A stretch of DNA of 64,000 bases from Paenibacillus_G sp049942825 (lineage in GTDB: Bacteria; Bacillota; Bacilli; Paenibacillales; NBRC-103111), in assembly GCF_049942825.1 (NCBI RefSeq), contig NZ_CP187970.1, positions 3,968,001 through 4,032,000 of the forward strand. The letters run 5' to 3'. Numbering within the stretch: the stretch's first letter is position 1; each line of letters opens with the position of its first letter. The notes beneath the pieces were generated by a model that was not told where the DNA came from, did not search any database, and saw only the letters and a program-made list of their open reading frames with translations. A program made the translations under genes and the position numbers. This document shows, piece by piece, positions 23,422 to 34,700 of the stretch.

Positions 23422-24078
23422 TTATGAAATGACCTCAATTTTCACGTTTTCTGCTGAGATTGTAAACTCCATTAAAGGACCATCTAATAACACATGCAGT
23501 TCAAAGCCTGTTTCTGTGAGGTGAACTTCATCATAAAGCCATCCACTCCCTAAGCTTACATTAGCAAGTTGAATCTTCTGTACTCCTGTAAAGGTTAGCC
23601 TGATATCCGTTAAATAATGATAACCGCCTCTACAATCTAATGTCATGATGAACTCGTCTTTCAAGTGCTTCTCCGTTGAAGTTACTCGTGCATCATGTAA
23701 GGACTTCTCATACAATTCAATAACATTCTCGGGAAGTGAACTTTTTATGGAGTTATAGTAGTTTCGATATGCAGTCCCTCTTTCTTTCGATTTCTCATCA
23801 TACTCCAATAGCCATTGGTCAGCCATTTTTCTAAGTTCTTCAGAAGGAAATTCTGATTTTAACGTTCCGTCTTCAATATAGGGATGAAAGGGTGCTGGGA
23901 GATATTTGAGTAAATCAGCTCTTTTAGACTCCAAGTTGTTCTTACAAATTTCCTTATAGTTCAAACCTTCAGATTCATACCAAGCAATCTCAGCTTCCCA
24001 TTCTTTCTGCGTTTCATGAAAAATCAAAAAACTTCTTATCTGCGCTTCTTCATACCACTCTTTAGTGAAATATCTCAT
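23422..24078 (-). CDS. Conserved hypothetical protein, DUF4085-like (218 aa)
   Basis: Starts MRYFTKEWYEEAQIRSFLIF, has a charged helical first half and a beta-rich second half (FIMTLDCRGGYHYLTDIRLTF followed by TGVQKIQLANVSLGSGWLYD). The MxYFTKEWY start reminds me of DUF4085 proteins of Bacillales, whose function is unknown; I am not certain of the match. The ATG follows AGGAGG with 7-nt spacing. There is no signal peptide. Base composition is more AT-rich than in the NRPS genes next to it, suggesting a separate origin. Confidence 0.6.
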   Translation of the reverse strand: MRYFTKEWYEEAQIRSFLIFHETQKEWEAEIAWYESEGLNYKEICKNNLESKRADLLKYLPAPFHPYIEDGTLKSEFPSEELRKMADQWLLEYDEKSKERGTAYRNYYNSIKSSLPENVIELYEKSLHDARVTSTEKHLKDEFIMTLDCRGGYHYLTDIRLTFTGVQKIQLANVSLGSGWLYDEVHLTETGFELHVLLDGPLMEFTISAENVKIEVIS

Positions 24079-24281
24079 TAGTTCCTCCTATCTAGTTCGC
24101 TCACTAAACATACGGCTTGTATATATGTTTTGTTGCGTTAAACTGCCTATTCGTTGAGAAAACGGCAGTCGAACCATCTGGCCGGCTGCCGTCCTGTCTG
24201 GATTGAGCTGAAAGGATTAATATATAGAGGAACTCTTTCTTCGTAAATATCCATGAATTTGCGGTTCTCATCTGCTGGAGA

Positions 24282-24324
24282 AGCTAAAGCCCCCACGCCA
24301 AAATTATGCGTGGGGGCTTTAGCT
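24282..24324 (-). terminator. Strong terminator at the end of the NRPS/PKS operon
   Basis: A perfect 17-bp stem (24282-24298 with 24308-24324, core AAAGCCCCCACGC) with a 9-nt loop. It directly follows the last NRPS stop at 24326 and overlaps its final base region. The flanking T-run is short, but the stem is very stable. Confidence 0.88.
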
Positions 24325-24325
24325 G

Positions 24326-27300
24326 CTAATTCAGCGCAAGAATGCGAAGAAATTCTTCTTTGAGGTCATCCAGCATCCGTTCTACAGTCTCATCACAGAA
24401 GCTGGCTTTAAGATAAGTCATATAGACTTGATACCCCGCAGGATCGACACACACGTCAACCCGCAGCGGCGTATCCGAGTTGAAGATCGCCAAGGCCTTG
24501 TGGTATTCATTTTCGATCGGAAGCCTTGTTATCGATTCCACACCCTTTGTCGTTTCAAAGAACGAATGCAGGTTTTGGAAAATCATATAGGATTCGAACA
24601 GAGGCTGCCCCTCCGGGTAATGGATCCATTCGCGGATGCTGTTCAGCGGTGTATAGTCCCATTGCGTGAGCAGCAGCTGCTTTTCCTGAATCCGCTGGAG
24701 AAGCTCACTCACGCTCACTCCTTCCCCAAGATGAACCCGCAGCGGAAGTGTATTAATCGCCGGTCCAACCAGCTCTTCCGCTCCCTCGAACTCGGGCTGC
24801 CTGCCGGAGGACATGACGCCGAACAAGACATCCCGCTCGCCGGTATAGCGGGCCAGCAGCCGAGCCCACGCCAGCTGGAATAAGACGTTCGGCGTAACTT
24901 TGTACCGCCCGGCAAACTCCTGCACGGCCTGCGGACGATCGAGCCCGATCCGGATCTCCCGCTTCCCGAATCCTGCTCCCCTCCCCTCCCGGCTCATCGG
25001 TGCGTTCCGAACCAGGGGCGTTGCGCGGCGGAATCCGGCAAGCTCAGCCGACCAATAGGCTTGGGCTGCGCTCAAATCTCTGCTGCGCAACCATGCCGCA
25101 TAGCTGCCGTAATTCTGAACCGGAGGCAGTTCATAAGGGGCACCTTGAAGCAGCTGGTAATAGCATTGGAATACATGGATCAGCACGATAAAATGGCTCC
25201 AGCCATCCATCAGAAGGTACGAGCAGCTCATGACAAGCTGGTGATCGCTCTCGCCAAGGGTGGCAAACATGATCTCATACGTACTCGGACGCCCGATATA
25301 GGTCAAGTCGCTGGAGAGGAGTTTTTGCTCCTGATAATGCCTAAGCTCCTCCTGCTGGCCTGCGGGATCCAAGCCCCGCCAATCGCAGTAATGGACGGGA
25401 ATCTCGACATGCTTGCGCTTTAACTGCACGGCCCCCTTCCGTCCAAGATCGAGGATCGCCGTCTTGGTAATGCCAAAGTGATTCCCGACAAGCTGCCAAG
25501 CCTGAGACATCCGCTCACGGTCCAGCTCATCCTTGAAGCGCATGACCATCGTGACGAAAAACTGCGCGGGGCCAGGTCTCCGGTGCAGCGTATCCAGCAT
25601 GTACTCCTGCAGCGGCGTCAGCGGATATACATCCTCAATGATATCCAGATCGGAGCCGGGAAGGAGAGTGAGATCCGCCCGGTTCAGCCGCGCTAATGGA
25701 AAATCATAGTGCGGAAGCGGAGAGTGCCCGCTTTCCACTCCCGCTCCCCCATCTTCAGCCTTCCCGCAAGCGGGATGTGCCTCCCGGCTGATGGTTACAA
25801 ACCTGCTCAGCTCGGCAATCGTTTGATGCTGGAATACCTGCTTCTGGGTAAGCTCCAATCCCGCAGATCTCGCCCTGGATATCAGCAGCATGGTCTTGAT
25901 CGAATCGCCGCCGGCTTCAAAGTAATTATGATGAATGCTGACCCGGTCCATCACCAGCAGCTTTTCCCAGATCCGGCATAAGGTCCGCTCGATGTCATTG
26001 CGCGGTTCGCCCCATTCGGTATCAGAGTCCGGACGCATCACCGGCTTGGGCAAAGCACGCCGGTCAAGCTTGCCGCCCGGGGTCAGCGGCAGACGGTCCA
26101 TCACGATGAAAGCGGTGGGCACCATATAAGAAGGCAGCTCCTCCTTCAACCTCAACCGCAGGATCTCCGGATCCGGCTGAACAGCCGATGCCGCTGTCAG
26201 ATAAGCCGTGATGCGCTTATCGCCCGGCGTGTCCTCGCGGACAAGGACGGCCGCCTCTTTGATACCGGCCTGGGCAAGCAGTACGGACTCGATTTCGCCC
26301 AGCTCGATCCGAAAGCCGCGGATCTTCACCTGGTCATCCTTTCTTCCAAGAAATTGGATGTTTCCGTCCGGCAGAAAGCGTGCCATGTCCCCACTGCGGT
26401 AGAGGAACTCATGGGTCCAGGGTTCAAAAGGATCCGGCACAAATTTTTCCCGCGTCAGCTTGTCTTGGCGCAAATATCCGCCCCCCACGCCCCGGCCGCC
26501 TATCAACAGCTCACCCGGTACACCGATCGGTACAGGATTCATAATGGAATCCACAATATAAATCCGGGTGTGGGAGATGGGCCTTCCGATGTGCGCAGGA
26601 CCCAGGGCGGGTTCGAGGCTGCGGCAGGTTGCCGCAATGGTGCATTCGGTCGGGCCGTACAGATCAAACACCTGAAAAGGAAGACCCGGGGGCAGCTTGA
26701 TGCTCCATTTGTCGCCTCCGGTAAACAAACGCCTCAGCGGGGCTGACGCAGGCCACGGAACCGAAACGAGCTGCTCGGCTAGCGGTGTCGGAAGGAAGGC
26801 GAAGGTGATGCCCTGCTCCATGATCCAGTCCCTCAGCAGTTCAGGCTCCAGCCGGCAGTCATCGGGCGGAATGTACAGTGAGGCACCCGAAACCAATGTA
26901 CCGAATATTTCAGCGACCGAAAGGTCGAAGCCGATCGAGGAAGCAAAGCAAACCCGGTCCCCCGGAGCTAAGTCCGCTTTCCCCCTGTACCACTGCAGGA
27001 AATTCACGATGGATCTGTGCGGAATCAAGGTGCCTTTCGGCTTTCCTGTAGTGCCGGAGGTGTAGATCACATAAGCGGTTGAGGTCACTTCCTCATCCTG
27101 TTGGGAAGTAAAGGGGACGCTGGACTTGTCAGCCCCATGCCCGTCTTCCCTGGTTGGCGGTACCTCCACCAATCTGGCATGCTTATTCAAGGAAGCCAAG
27201 CGGGCCAAGAGACTTCCCTGCGTCAGCAGCAAAGAGGCTTCAGAGTCGGCAAGGATATACGCGATTCTCTCATCCGGCAGTGCCGCATCCACAGGCAGAT

Positions 27301-29080
27301 AAGCCCCTCCGGCCATCAGCACCGCAAGCTGGGCGATGACAAGCTCAGCCGAGCGCTCCAGGCATACGGCTGCGATGCCCCCCTCCGGCAATCCCAGCTT
27401 ACGCAGCCGGTCAGCCAAGCTCGCCGCCTGCCCGACCAGCGTCCCATAATCCAGGATACGGCCGCTGGTATCCACGACGGCAGGCTGTTCGGGATGGGCT
27501 TCTGCCTGCACGGCCACCATCTGATCCAGCCTGCCAACCGCCGGTTCAGCATCCTTCCTTTCCTGGCCGGGCTCCGTCCGGCTCCAGACCTCCAGCAGAT
27601 GAGCTCTCTCCTCTCCGTACAGCATCGGGAGGGCGTTCAGCGCGGTATCCGGATGATCAGCTATGCCGGACAGCAGGCATCCGAAGTGGGACGCCATCCG
27701 CCGTATCGTCGACTCATCGAAGAGATCGAGGTTGAATTCCAGGGTTCCCTGCCACCCGTCCGCCTCCTCGGCCATTTCCAGCGTAAGATCGAATTTGGAG
27801 GTTCCCGTGTCCACCTCCAACGGTTCGGCTGAAAGACCGGGCAGCTGGAGCGGAACCGAAGGGGTATTCTGCAGAGTGAACATCACCTGAAACAGCGGGG
27901 TATGGCTGAGACTGCGCGGTACGGCCAGTTCATCCACCAGCAGCTCAAAGGGGATGTCCTGGTGGACGTAGGCGGCATGCGCGTAGTCCTTGACCTGCCG
28001 GAGCAGCTCCCGGAACGGCAGCTCCGGCTCCATGTGTCCGCGGAAGACAATCGTATTGACAAAGAACCCGATCAAGGGCTCCAGCTCCTTGTGATTCCTG
28101 CCGGAGATCGTTGTCCCGACGCAGAGATCCTCTTCTCCGCAGTAGCGGTACAGCAGAGTCTGGAAAGCGGCCATCAGCAGCATGAAGACGGTGGCGTGTT
28201 CCCCGCTGGCCAATCGGCGAAGGCGCTCCGCTAACGGGGGATCCACCGAGAAGGCCACCCTTCCGCCCCGGTACTGCTGTTCGGCAGGTCGCGGATAATC
28301 GGTGGGAAGCGGCAGCAGCACGGGAGCTCCGGCCAGCTTCTCCTTCCAAAAGGCAAGTCCCTGGCGGAAGCCTTCTTCCTGATGCCGCTTGCGCTGCCAT
28401 ATGGCATAGTCGGCATACTGCATCATCAGAGGAGGAAGCAGCCAATCTTCTCCGCGGGAGCAGGCTTCATAGGATTGGAGCAGCTCCCGGCCGAACCGGT
28501 GATGGGACCATCCATCTGTAATGAGATGATGAAAGGCAAGAAGAAGCAGATGCTCCTCCTCCGAAAGAGCCAGCAGGACGGTCCGAAGCAGCGGTCCCCG
28601 CTCCAGGTCAAAAGGCCGGCTGCATCGCCGGAGGCATGCCTGTACGAATGCCTCCCGTTCGTTCTTCTGCAGATCCCGCAGGTCTTCTTCCTCCAAAGGG
28701 ATCGAGATTGAACCCAGTACCTGCTGGTAAGCCTCCCCTTGCTCATCCCTGAATACCGTACGCAGGATGTCATGGCGCATTACGATATTCTGAAGGCTCT
28801 GTGCCAATGCTCCTTTATGGAGCGGGCCGGACAGCCTTATGCTGTATATCAAATGATACGCGGACGATTGAGGCTCGAGGGAGTGCAGGAACCAGAGGCG
28901 CTGCTGGGAATACGATAACGGGCTTCTCGCCGGCTTGGATTGCTCTTTGGCAGGCGCGAGGAGCGGCGAACCTTCGGCGTTGAAGAGATTCTTGCCCTTG
29001 AGCAGCCTGCCAAGCTGCGCCCTCTGCTCGTCGGATAATTGGGCTTTGCGTTCTTCCAGCCCTTTGGGGTTACCCATCAC
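24326..29080 (-). CDS. Nonribosomal peptide synthetase, C-A-PCP-C* (final module)
   Basis: A 1584-aa synthetase. A condensation domain (about 50-490) has HHLITDGWS. An adenylation domain (about 505-1040) has YVIYTSGTTGKPKGT, LYGPTECTI, YRSGDMARFLPDG and GGKLDRRAL. A carrier domain has the GGDSIKT serine (about 1085). A terminal condensation-like domain (about 1150-1580) follows. By alignment with GrsA positions I read the A-domain code as D-L-A-F-F-G-L-I-A-K, suggesting a hydrophobic residue, not firmly assignable. In the last domain the HHxxxDG motif has become SYLLMDGW, so the usual catalytic His is absent. No thioesterase or reductase follows, so this odd domain may be inactive or act in release. 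The start overlaps the PKS stop by 4 bp (ATGA), giving coupled translation. Confidence 0.93.
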   Translation of the reverse strand: MMGNPKGLEERKAQLSDEQRAQLGRLLKGKNLFNAEGSPLLAPAKEQSKPARSPLSYSQQRLWFLHSLEPQSSAYHLIYSIRLSGPLHKGALAQSLQNIVMRHDILRTVFRDEQGEAYQQVLGSISIPLEEEDLRDLQKNEREAFVQACLRRCSRPFDLERGPLLRTVLLALSEEEHLLLLAFHHLITDGWSHHRFGRELLQSYEACSRGEDWLLPPLMMQYADYAIWQRKRHQEEGFRQGLAFWKEKLAGAPVLLPLPTDYPRPAEQQYRGGRVAFSVDPPLAERLRRLASGEHATVFMLLMAAFQTLLYRYCGEEDLCVGTTISGRNHKELEPLIGFFVNTIVFRGHMEPELPFRELLRQVKDYAHAAYVHQDIPFELLVDELAVPRSLSHTPLFQVMFTLQNTPSVPLQLPGLSAEPLEVDTGTSKFDLTLEMAEEADGWQGTLEFNLDLFDESTIRRMASHFGCLLSGIADHPDTALNALPMLYGEERAHLLEVWSRTEPGQERKDAEPAVGRLDQMVAVQAEAHPEQPAVVDTSGRILDYGTLVGQAASLADRLRKLGLPEGGIAAVCLERSAELVIAQLAVLMAGGAYLPVDAALPDERIAYILADSEASLLLTQGSLLARLASLNKHARLVEVPPTREDGHGADKSSVPFTSQQDEEVTSTAYVIYTSGTTGKPKGTLIPHRSIVNFLQWYRGKADLAPGDRVCFASSIGFDLSVAEIFGTLVSGASLYIPPDDCRLEPELLRDWIMEQGITFAFLPTPLAEQLVSVPWPASAPLRRLFTGGDKWSIKLPPGLPFQVFDLYGPTECTIAATCRSLEPALGPAHIGRPISHTRIYIVDSIMNPVPIGVPGELLIGGRGVGGGYLRQDKLTREKFVPDPFEPWTHEFLYRSGDMARFLPDGNIQFLGRKDDQVKIRGFRIELGEIESVLLAQAGIKEAAVLVREDTPGDKRITAYLTAASAVQPDPEILRLRLKEELPSYMVPTAFIVMDRLPLTPGGKLDRRALPKPVMRPDSDTEWGEPRNDIERTLCRIWEKLLVMDRVSIHHNYFEAGGDSIKTMLLISRARSAGLELTQKQVFQHQTIAELSRFVTISREAHPACGKAEDGGAGVESGHSPLPHYDFPLARLNRADLTLLPGSDLDIIEDVYPLTPLQEYMLDTLHRRPGPAQFFVTMVMRFKDELDRERMSQAWQLVGNHFGITKTAILDLGRKGAVQLKRKHVEIPVHYCDWRGLDPAGQQEELRHYQEQKLLSSDLTYIGRPSTYEIMFATLGESDHQLVMSCSYLLMDGWSHFIVLIHVFQCYYQLLQGAPYELPPVQNYGSYAAWLRSRDLSAAQAYWSAELAGFRRATPLVRNAPMSREGRGAGFGKREIRIGLDRPQAVQEFAGRYKVTPNVLFQLAWARLLARYTGERDVLFGVMSSGRQPEFEGAEELVGPAINTLPLRVHLGEGVSVSELLQRIQEKQLLLTQWDYTPLNSIREWIHYPEGQPLFESYMIFQNLHSFFETTKGVESITRLPIENEYHKALAIFNSDTPLRVDVCVDPAGYQVYMTYLKASFCDETVERMLDDLKEEFLRILALN

Positions 29081-31743
29081 GCATGACTCCTCTCCTCTGC
29101 TTGTTCCAGCAGTTCAAGAACGGATAGTTCAATGGAATCGGCCAGCTCGGAAATCGTTTGTGCTTCGTACAGCCCTTTGACATGTAAGGGGAAAGGGTAC
29201 GCCTTCTGGATGCGTGATATAATCTGGGTCATTGAGAGGGAGTCGGCACCAAGTTCATAGAAAGGCGTGTCCAGGGCAATCTCTTCTTCAGGCAGCCCGA
29301 GCACCTCAGAATGAAAGCGGACCAGCGTCTGCTCAAGCTCCACCCGGGAATCGGAGGCTTCCACACCTTCAGCAGCCGGACGGCTGGATTTCGGCTCCGG
29401 CGTCAGAATCGGCTGGGGACTGCCTGCTCCTCCTTCCATACGAGGGAGGAAGCTGTAATCCTGCCGTTCAAAGGGATACGTGGGCAGCGGCACCCGCCTT
29501 CTCTTCTCGTGTTGGTACCTTACCTGCCAATCCAGATCCCTCCCCTCCGTCCATACGGCGGCGAGGGCAGCCGTCCAAGTATGGCAGTCATGGCAGAAGA
29601 TAGCTTGCGTCCCGCCCCTGTCAAAGGACAAAGACGAGCCCAAGCCGATGACCCGGAGATCCGGCTGCCGAAGAGCCTCCTGAACTTGGATTCCTTGGGC
29701 TTGTCCCCCCTCGTGTACCGCAGCAGCTTGTTCCACCTGCAGAATAGCGGACTGGGCCCGACCGCCTGCCTGCAGCAGGCCATTGAGCGCTAGGCGGACG
29801 GCTTCCTCCCAGGTGAGCTGTCCGGCCAGACAGGCCGCCGCCCATTCGCCTTCCTCTTCCCCGCCCATGAAGTCAGGCTGCAGCCCCATGCTCTGGAGGG
29901 CCAGCCCGAGACTATAGGATGCCGACATGGAAATAAGCATCCAGGCCGACTTGGCCGAGGCGGGCGACCGGCCGTCGAAGCGGTGCGGCGCCGGGTTGAA
30001 CACCGTTTCCTTCAGCGCCAAGCCGCTGGCCTCCTCCGCCAAGCTCAGCGCGGAATCCAGGTGCTGCCGATATAGGGGCTCTGACCGGTACAGTGCGATC
30101 AGGCCCTGGTCATCGGACTCCCGCCAAGGAAGGAACAGCCAGGCCCATTTGCGAAGCTCCCCCTGTGCCGTTCCGGGCTGCTGGGATGGCGGCAGGGTCG
30201 TCAGCAGTTGCACGGCTTCCGCCCCGCTCCGGCATACGATGCTTCGGCGGTAAGGATAGCCCTTGCGCCCCACCTGGAGGGTGTAGGCGATCTCTTCCAG
30301 CGTCTCATGCTCCGAGAGCTGGGAGACCAGATGCTCCTTCAACTGGTCGGAAGCCGCCAGTAAGGCGATTTCCGACTTGGCCGATACCAGCAGCGCGTGC
30401 CATGGCCGGATCGCAGGGTCTCGGCTCAGCGTAGGCGCTTCCTCCAGAATGACATGCGCATTGGTCGCTCCGATGCCGAAGGAGCTGACTCCCGCCCTTC
30501 TCGGCTGCCCGTTGTCCGGCCAACTGCCTAAGCGGGTCTGGACATAGAATGGGCTGTCCTCGAAGCGGATCTGTGGATTCGGCCTTTGATAATGCAGGGA
30601 TGGGGGGAGCTGACGATGGTAGAGCGCCAGCACCGTCTTGATCAAGCCGGCCGCCCCTGCGGCGCAATCCAGATGACCCAGATTGCTTTTGACGGAGCCA
30701 ATCGCGCAGTATCCGCTGCGGTCAGTCCACTGCCGGAACGCCCTGGTGAGTCCTGCGATTTCGATCGGGTCGCCTATGGGGGTTGCCGTTCCATGCGCTT
30801 CCACGTAGGATAGGGTATCCGGGTGTACGCCGGACAAGGCCAGCGCCTCGGCGATTACCTCCGCCTGGCCTTCGGGACTAGGCGCAGTAAAGCCCGCCTT
30901 CAATCCTCCGTCATTGTTGACCGCCGAACCGCGAATGACCGCGTAGACCGTGTCACCGTCCGCCGCAGCCTGCTCGAGCCGCTTCAGTGCCACTACAGCC
31001 ACACCGTTGCCAGGGACGGTGCCCTGCGCCCCGTCGTCGAAAGTCCGGCAGAAGCCGTCCGGTGAGAGAATCATGCCTTCCCGGTAATGGTAGCCGGCCT
31101 GATTCGGAAAGGATATGGAGCTGCCACCTGCCAGCGCCATATCGCACTCCCCGCTGAGCAGCGACTGGCACGCCAGATGAACCGCGACGAGCGAGGTCGA
31201 GCATGCGGTCTGCACGGTGACGGCCGGGCCCCGAAGATTCAGCTTATAGGCCGTACGGCTGGTCAAGAAATCCTTGTCGCACCCCAAGACGAGCGACTCC
31301 GCATCCGGACCGAGCATCCCCTGCTGAAGGGCGATGCGGTTCAGCAGGTACGTGCTCATCGAGCATCCGCCAAACACGCCGACCCGGCCCCCGAACCGCT
31401 CCGCCACCCAGCCTGCAGACTCCAAAGCTTCGTAAGAGCATTCAAGAAACAAGCGCTGCTGCGGATCGGTCCATTCGGCTTCACGGGGGGTCATACCGAA
31501 GAAGGAGGCATCGAACAGTTCCGGCTCCTCGAGCATTCCTTTGGCCTTCACATAGCGGGGGTCCGTAAGCTGTTCCCCCGGCAATCCGCTTCGGCTCAGC
31601 TCTTCCTCTGTGAAAAAGCGGATGCCATGTCTGCCCTCGCACAGCAAACGCCAGTATTCCTCCACATTCGAGGCGCCCGGAAAACGTCCGGACATGCCGA
31701 TGACCGCAATGCCCTGCTCCCACAGTGTATCTTCATTGTTCAT
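29077..31743 (-). CDS. Type I PKS module, KS - degenerate AT - ACP
   Basis: An 888-aa polyketide synthase module between two NRPSs. The ketosynthase (about 10-435) has all three catalytic residues: C181 in QTACSTSL, H317 in VEAHGTATPIGDP and H357 in VKSNLGHL. The next 270 residues keep acyltransferase landmarks (LYRSEPLYRQHLDSALSLAEE, GEWAAACLAGQLTWEEAVRLAL, and the post-AT linker VPLPTYPFERQDYSFL). However, the FPGQGSQ region reads FLPWRESDDQ and the nucleophile motif GHSLGE reads GGEEEGE, so the active-site Ser is lost. The ACP carries GADSLSMTQ (about 835). The module needs an acyltransferase in trans, is non-elongating, or uses another route. Start: ATG 31743, 9 nt after AAAGGAG. Confidence 0.93.
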   Translation of the reverse strand: MNNEDTLWEQGIAVIGMSGRFPGASNVEEYWRLLCEGRHGIRFFTEEELSRSGLPGEQLTDPRYVKAKGMLEEPELFDASFFGMTPREAEWTDPQQRLFLECSYEALESAGWVAERFGGRVGVFGGCSMSTYLLNRIALQQGMLGPDAESLVLGCDKDFLTSRTAYKLNLRGPAVTVQTACSTSLVAVHLACQSLLSGECDMALAGGSSISFPNQAGYHYREGMILSPDGFCRTFDDGAQGTVPGNGVAVVALKRLEQAAADGDTVYAVIRGSAVNNDGGLKAGFTAPSPEGQAEVIAEALALSGVHPDTLSYVEAHGTATPIGDPIEIAGLTRAFRQWTDRSGYCAIGSVKSNLGHLDCAAGAAGLIKTVLALYHRQLPPSLHYQRPNPQIRFEDSPFYVQTRLGSWPDNGQPRRAGVSSFGIGATNAHVILEEAPTLSRDPAIRPWHALLVSAKSEIALLAASDQLKEHLVSQLSEHETLEEIAYTLQVGRKGYPYRRSIVCRSGAEAVQLLTTLPPSQQPGTAQGELRKWAWLFLPWRESDDQGLIALYRSEPLYRQHLDSALSLAEEASGLALKETVFNPAPHRFDGRSPASAKSAWMLISMSASYSLGLALQSMGLQPDFMGGEEEGEWAAACLAGQLTWEEAVRLALNGLLQAGGRAQSAILQVEQAAAVHEGGQAQGIQVQEALRQPDLRVIGLGSSLSFDRGGTQAIFCHDCHTWTAALAAVWTEGRDLDWQVRYQHEKRRRVPLPTYPFERQDYSFLPRMEGGAGSPQPILTPEPKSSRPAAEGVEASDSRVELEQTLVRFHSEVLGLPEEEIALDTPFYELGADSLSMTQIISRIQKAYPFPLHVKGLYEAQTISELADSIELSVLELLEQAEERSHA

Positions 31744-31775
31744 TCATGGATTCTCCTTTGCTCAGGCTGGTGCTC

Positions 31776-34700
31776 TTATCTTCTCGAACGGCTGCGGGCT
31801 TCCCGCTGCTTGAGCATCAGCGCCTTGCGCTCCCCCGCCCGTTCTTCCGCCGCCGCTACCCGGTCATCGGGCGCAGTGGTGCCCGACAGCTGCTTGGCCA
31901 ATGCGGCAATCGTCGGATAACGGAAAAAGTCGGTTAAGGTAAGGTCCGTATGCCCCTCGCGCCGGATCCTCTCCATAAGCTGGGCCGCATGCAGGGAATG
32001 GCCGCCCAGCTCGAAGAAATTGTCATCCCGGCCTACTTCGCTGAGGCCAAGTATTTCGGTCCAGAGGCCCATCAATGCCCGTTCGGCTTCACTGCGCGGC
32101 ACGGTCTCCCGGAGGCTATAGGCCGCCGGCCCATCCGGCACGGGCAGCGACCGGCGGTCCACCTTACCGCTCGGCGTCAGGGGAAGGGCCTCCATTCGTA
32201 CAAAATAGGAGGGGATCATATAGGATGGGAGCTGCTCTCCCACATATTCCCTCAGTTCAGCCACAGGAAGCTCCCCTGCCGCCGATTCATAATAGGCTGC
32301 CAAATAAGCGCCGTTTCCTTTGCGGTCCATCCCATCGGTCACAACAGCGGCAGTGATCTGCGGATGGCTTGCCAGGACGGCTGCAACCTCGCCCGGCTCC
32401 ACCCGATAGCCGCGGATCTTGACCTGATCATCCAGCCGGCCGAGATATTCGATCGTTCCGTCGCTCAGATAACGCGCACGGTCCCCCGTCCGGTACATCC
32501 GGGATCTTACCGGGCCGCTCTCCCCCGCATCCGGCTCGGGAAGGAACCGTTCGCCGGTTAACGCCGGTCGGTTCAGGTATCCCCGGGCCACTCCGGCACC
32601 GGCTATGCACAGCTCGCCCGGCACGCCGATCGGCTGAAGATGACCCTCCCCATCCACGATATGTACCCGGGTGGAGGCGATCGGTCTGCCGATCGTAATG
32701 CGCGAGCCCGGTGTAAGCTCGGTAAGCTCGTGAACTGTAGACCAGACGGTCGTTTCCGTCGGACCATACATATTGAATAATCGTGCGGCCGGCGCAGCCT
32801 CTCTCAGCTGCCTCAGCAGCGGTTCGTCAAGGGGCTCCCCTCCGGAGAGCACGCACCGCAAGGAGGCAAATCGCTCTGCCATACGGCTGGTGCCCAGCAG
32901 CATCCGCAGCCGGGATGGGGTTGCCTGCAGAAGCTCGACCCCCTCTGTCAGACAGCGTTCCGCCAGATGTGCGGGATCTAGCTGCTCTTCCCTCATTGCA
33001 AGCACAACCTTGCATCCGAGCATCAGCGGCAGCAGCGTCTCCAGCACGAAAATATCGAAAGAAACCGTTGTCAAGGACAGGATGGTGTTCAGCTCGGCAA
33101 GCGGGATCTCCCTGAGCATGCCGCGAAGCAGATTGTGCACCGACTGGTGCTCAATCATGACGCCTTTCGGTTTGCCGGTTGAGCCGGACGTATAGATCAC
33201 ATAAGCCAGATTCCCGGGCGCTGCAGCGTCTCCCGCTTGTGTCGACGGAGGGAAAGCTTCTGCTTCCATCCAGAGTGCGGTGTCCTCCTGATCGAGCAGC
33301 ACAACCTCCATTCCTTCCAGGCCCTTTCCCAGGTAGGCGGACTGGGTTACCACGCACCGGCAGCCGCTGTCCCCAAGCATGTAGCGGATGCGCTCCTCCG
33401 GGTATTCGGGATCAAGCGGAAGGTAGGCGGCTCCCGCTTTATTCACGGCGAGCAGCCCCGCGATCAGGGATATGGATCGGTCGGCAAGCAGGGCGACCAC
33501 TTCCTCGCGCCTTGTACCTCTGGCCCGCAGCTTCACAGCCAGCCGCTCGGCACGCCGATTCAATTCCCGGTAGGTGACGCGTTCCCCGCCGCATACGAGC
33601 GCAGTCTTGTTCGGAGTGCGACCGGCCTGCTGCTCGAAGAGTCCATGCATCGTCTGCGCCGCTTCCGCGGGACCGGGATCGGCGGCTTGCAGGAACAGCC
33701 GCTCCACCAGCCCCCGCTCCTCCCCATCCAGCAGATGAAACCGGCGCAGCTCCATGCCCGGGCTTCCGGTGATTTGACGCAGCAGCTCCACATAGAAGCC
33801 CGCCCAGCGTTCCGCGGTTTCCCGGGAGATCAGTGCAGAAGCATATTCCAGATGGCATGCCAGCGTATCCCCCTGCTCCATGGCGGTCAAGGTTAGATCA
33901 AACTTGGCTGTCGGGAATTCAAAGGGATACGGTGCCAGAAGCACATCCTCCAGGGCAAGCTCCGGCGCTCCCATATTCTGCAGCACGAACATGACATCGA
34001 ACAGGGGATGGCGGGAGATATCCCTTGGCGGCGATGCCTTTTCGACGAGCTCCTCGAACGGGTAGTCCTGATGCTCCAGGGCGCCGAGCACGGTCATCTT
34101 CACCTGCCGGAGGTACCCGGCGAAGGATTCGCCCGCTGCGGGGAGCAGGTGCAGAGGCAGTGTATTCACGAACATGCCGAGCATCCGCTGCACATCCGCA
34201 TGCCGCCGCCCGGCCATAGGCGTGCCGACCATCACTTCCTCCTGTCCGCTCAGCTTCGCGAGCAACAGACCGAAGGCAGCCAGCAGCAGCGTGAACAATG
34301 TGGTGTCCGTCAGCTTGCAGAGACGGTTGATTTGGGCGGTCAGCGGGCGGTCCAGCCGGAAATGCACCCGTCCCCCGGCATAATTGCGAAGCAGCGGTCT
34401 CGGATAGTCGAGTGGCAAATCGAGCAGCGGTACAGGAACGCGAAATTGCTCCAGCCAGTACGATTCCTGCTCCCTGCAGGCCTCCGACCGCACAAACCGC
34501 TCCTGCCATACGGCATAATCCTTATACTGCAGGTCAAGCGGAGGAAGCCTCTCCCCCTTGTAGAGCCGGGCCAGCTCCTGGACCAGTACACCGAGTGACA
34601 CGCCGTCGGAGATCGCATGATGCAGATCGAACAGGAGCAGATGCCGCTCATCATCCAGCCGGAGCAGTGCGGCGCGCAGCAGGGGCGCCTCTCCCAGATC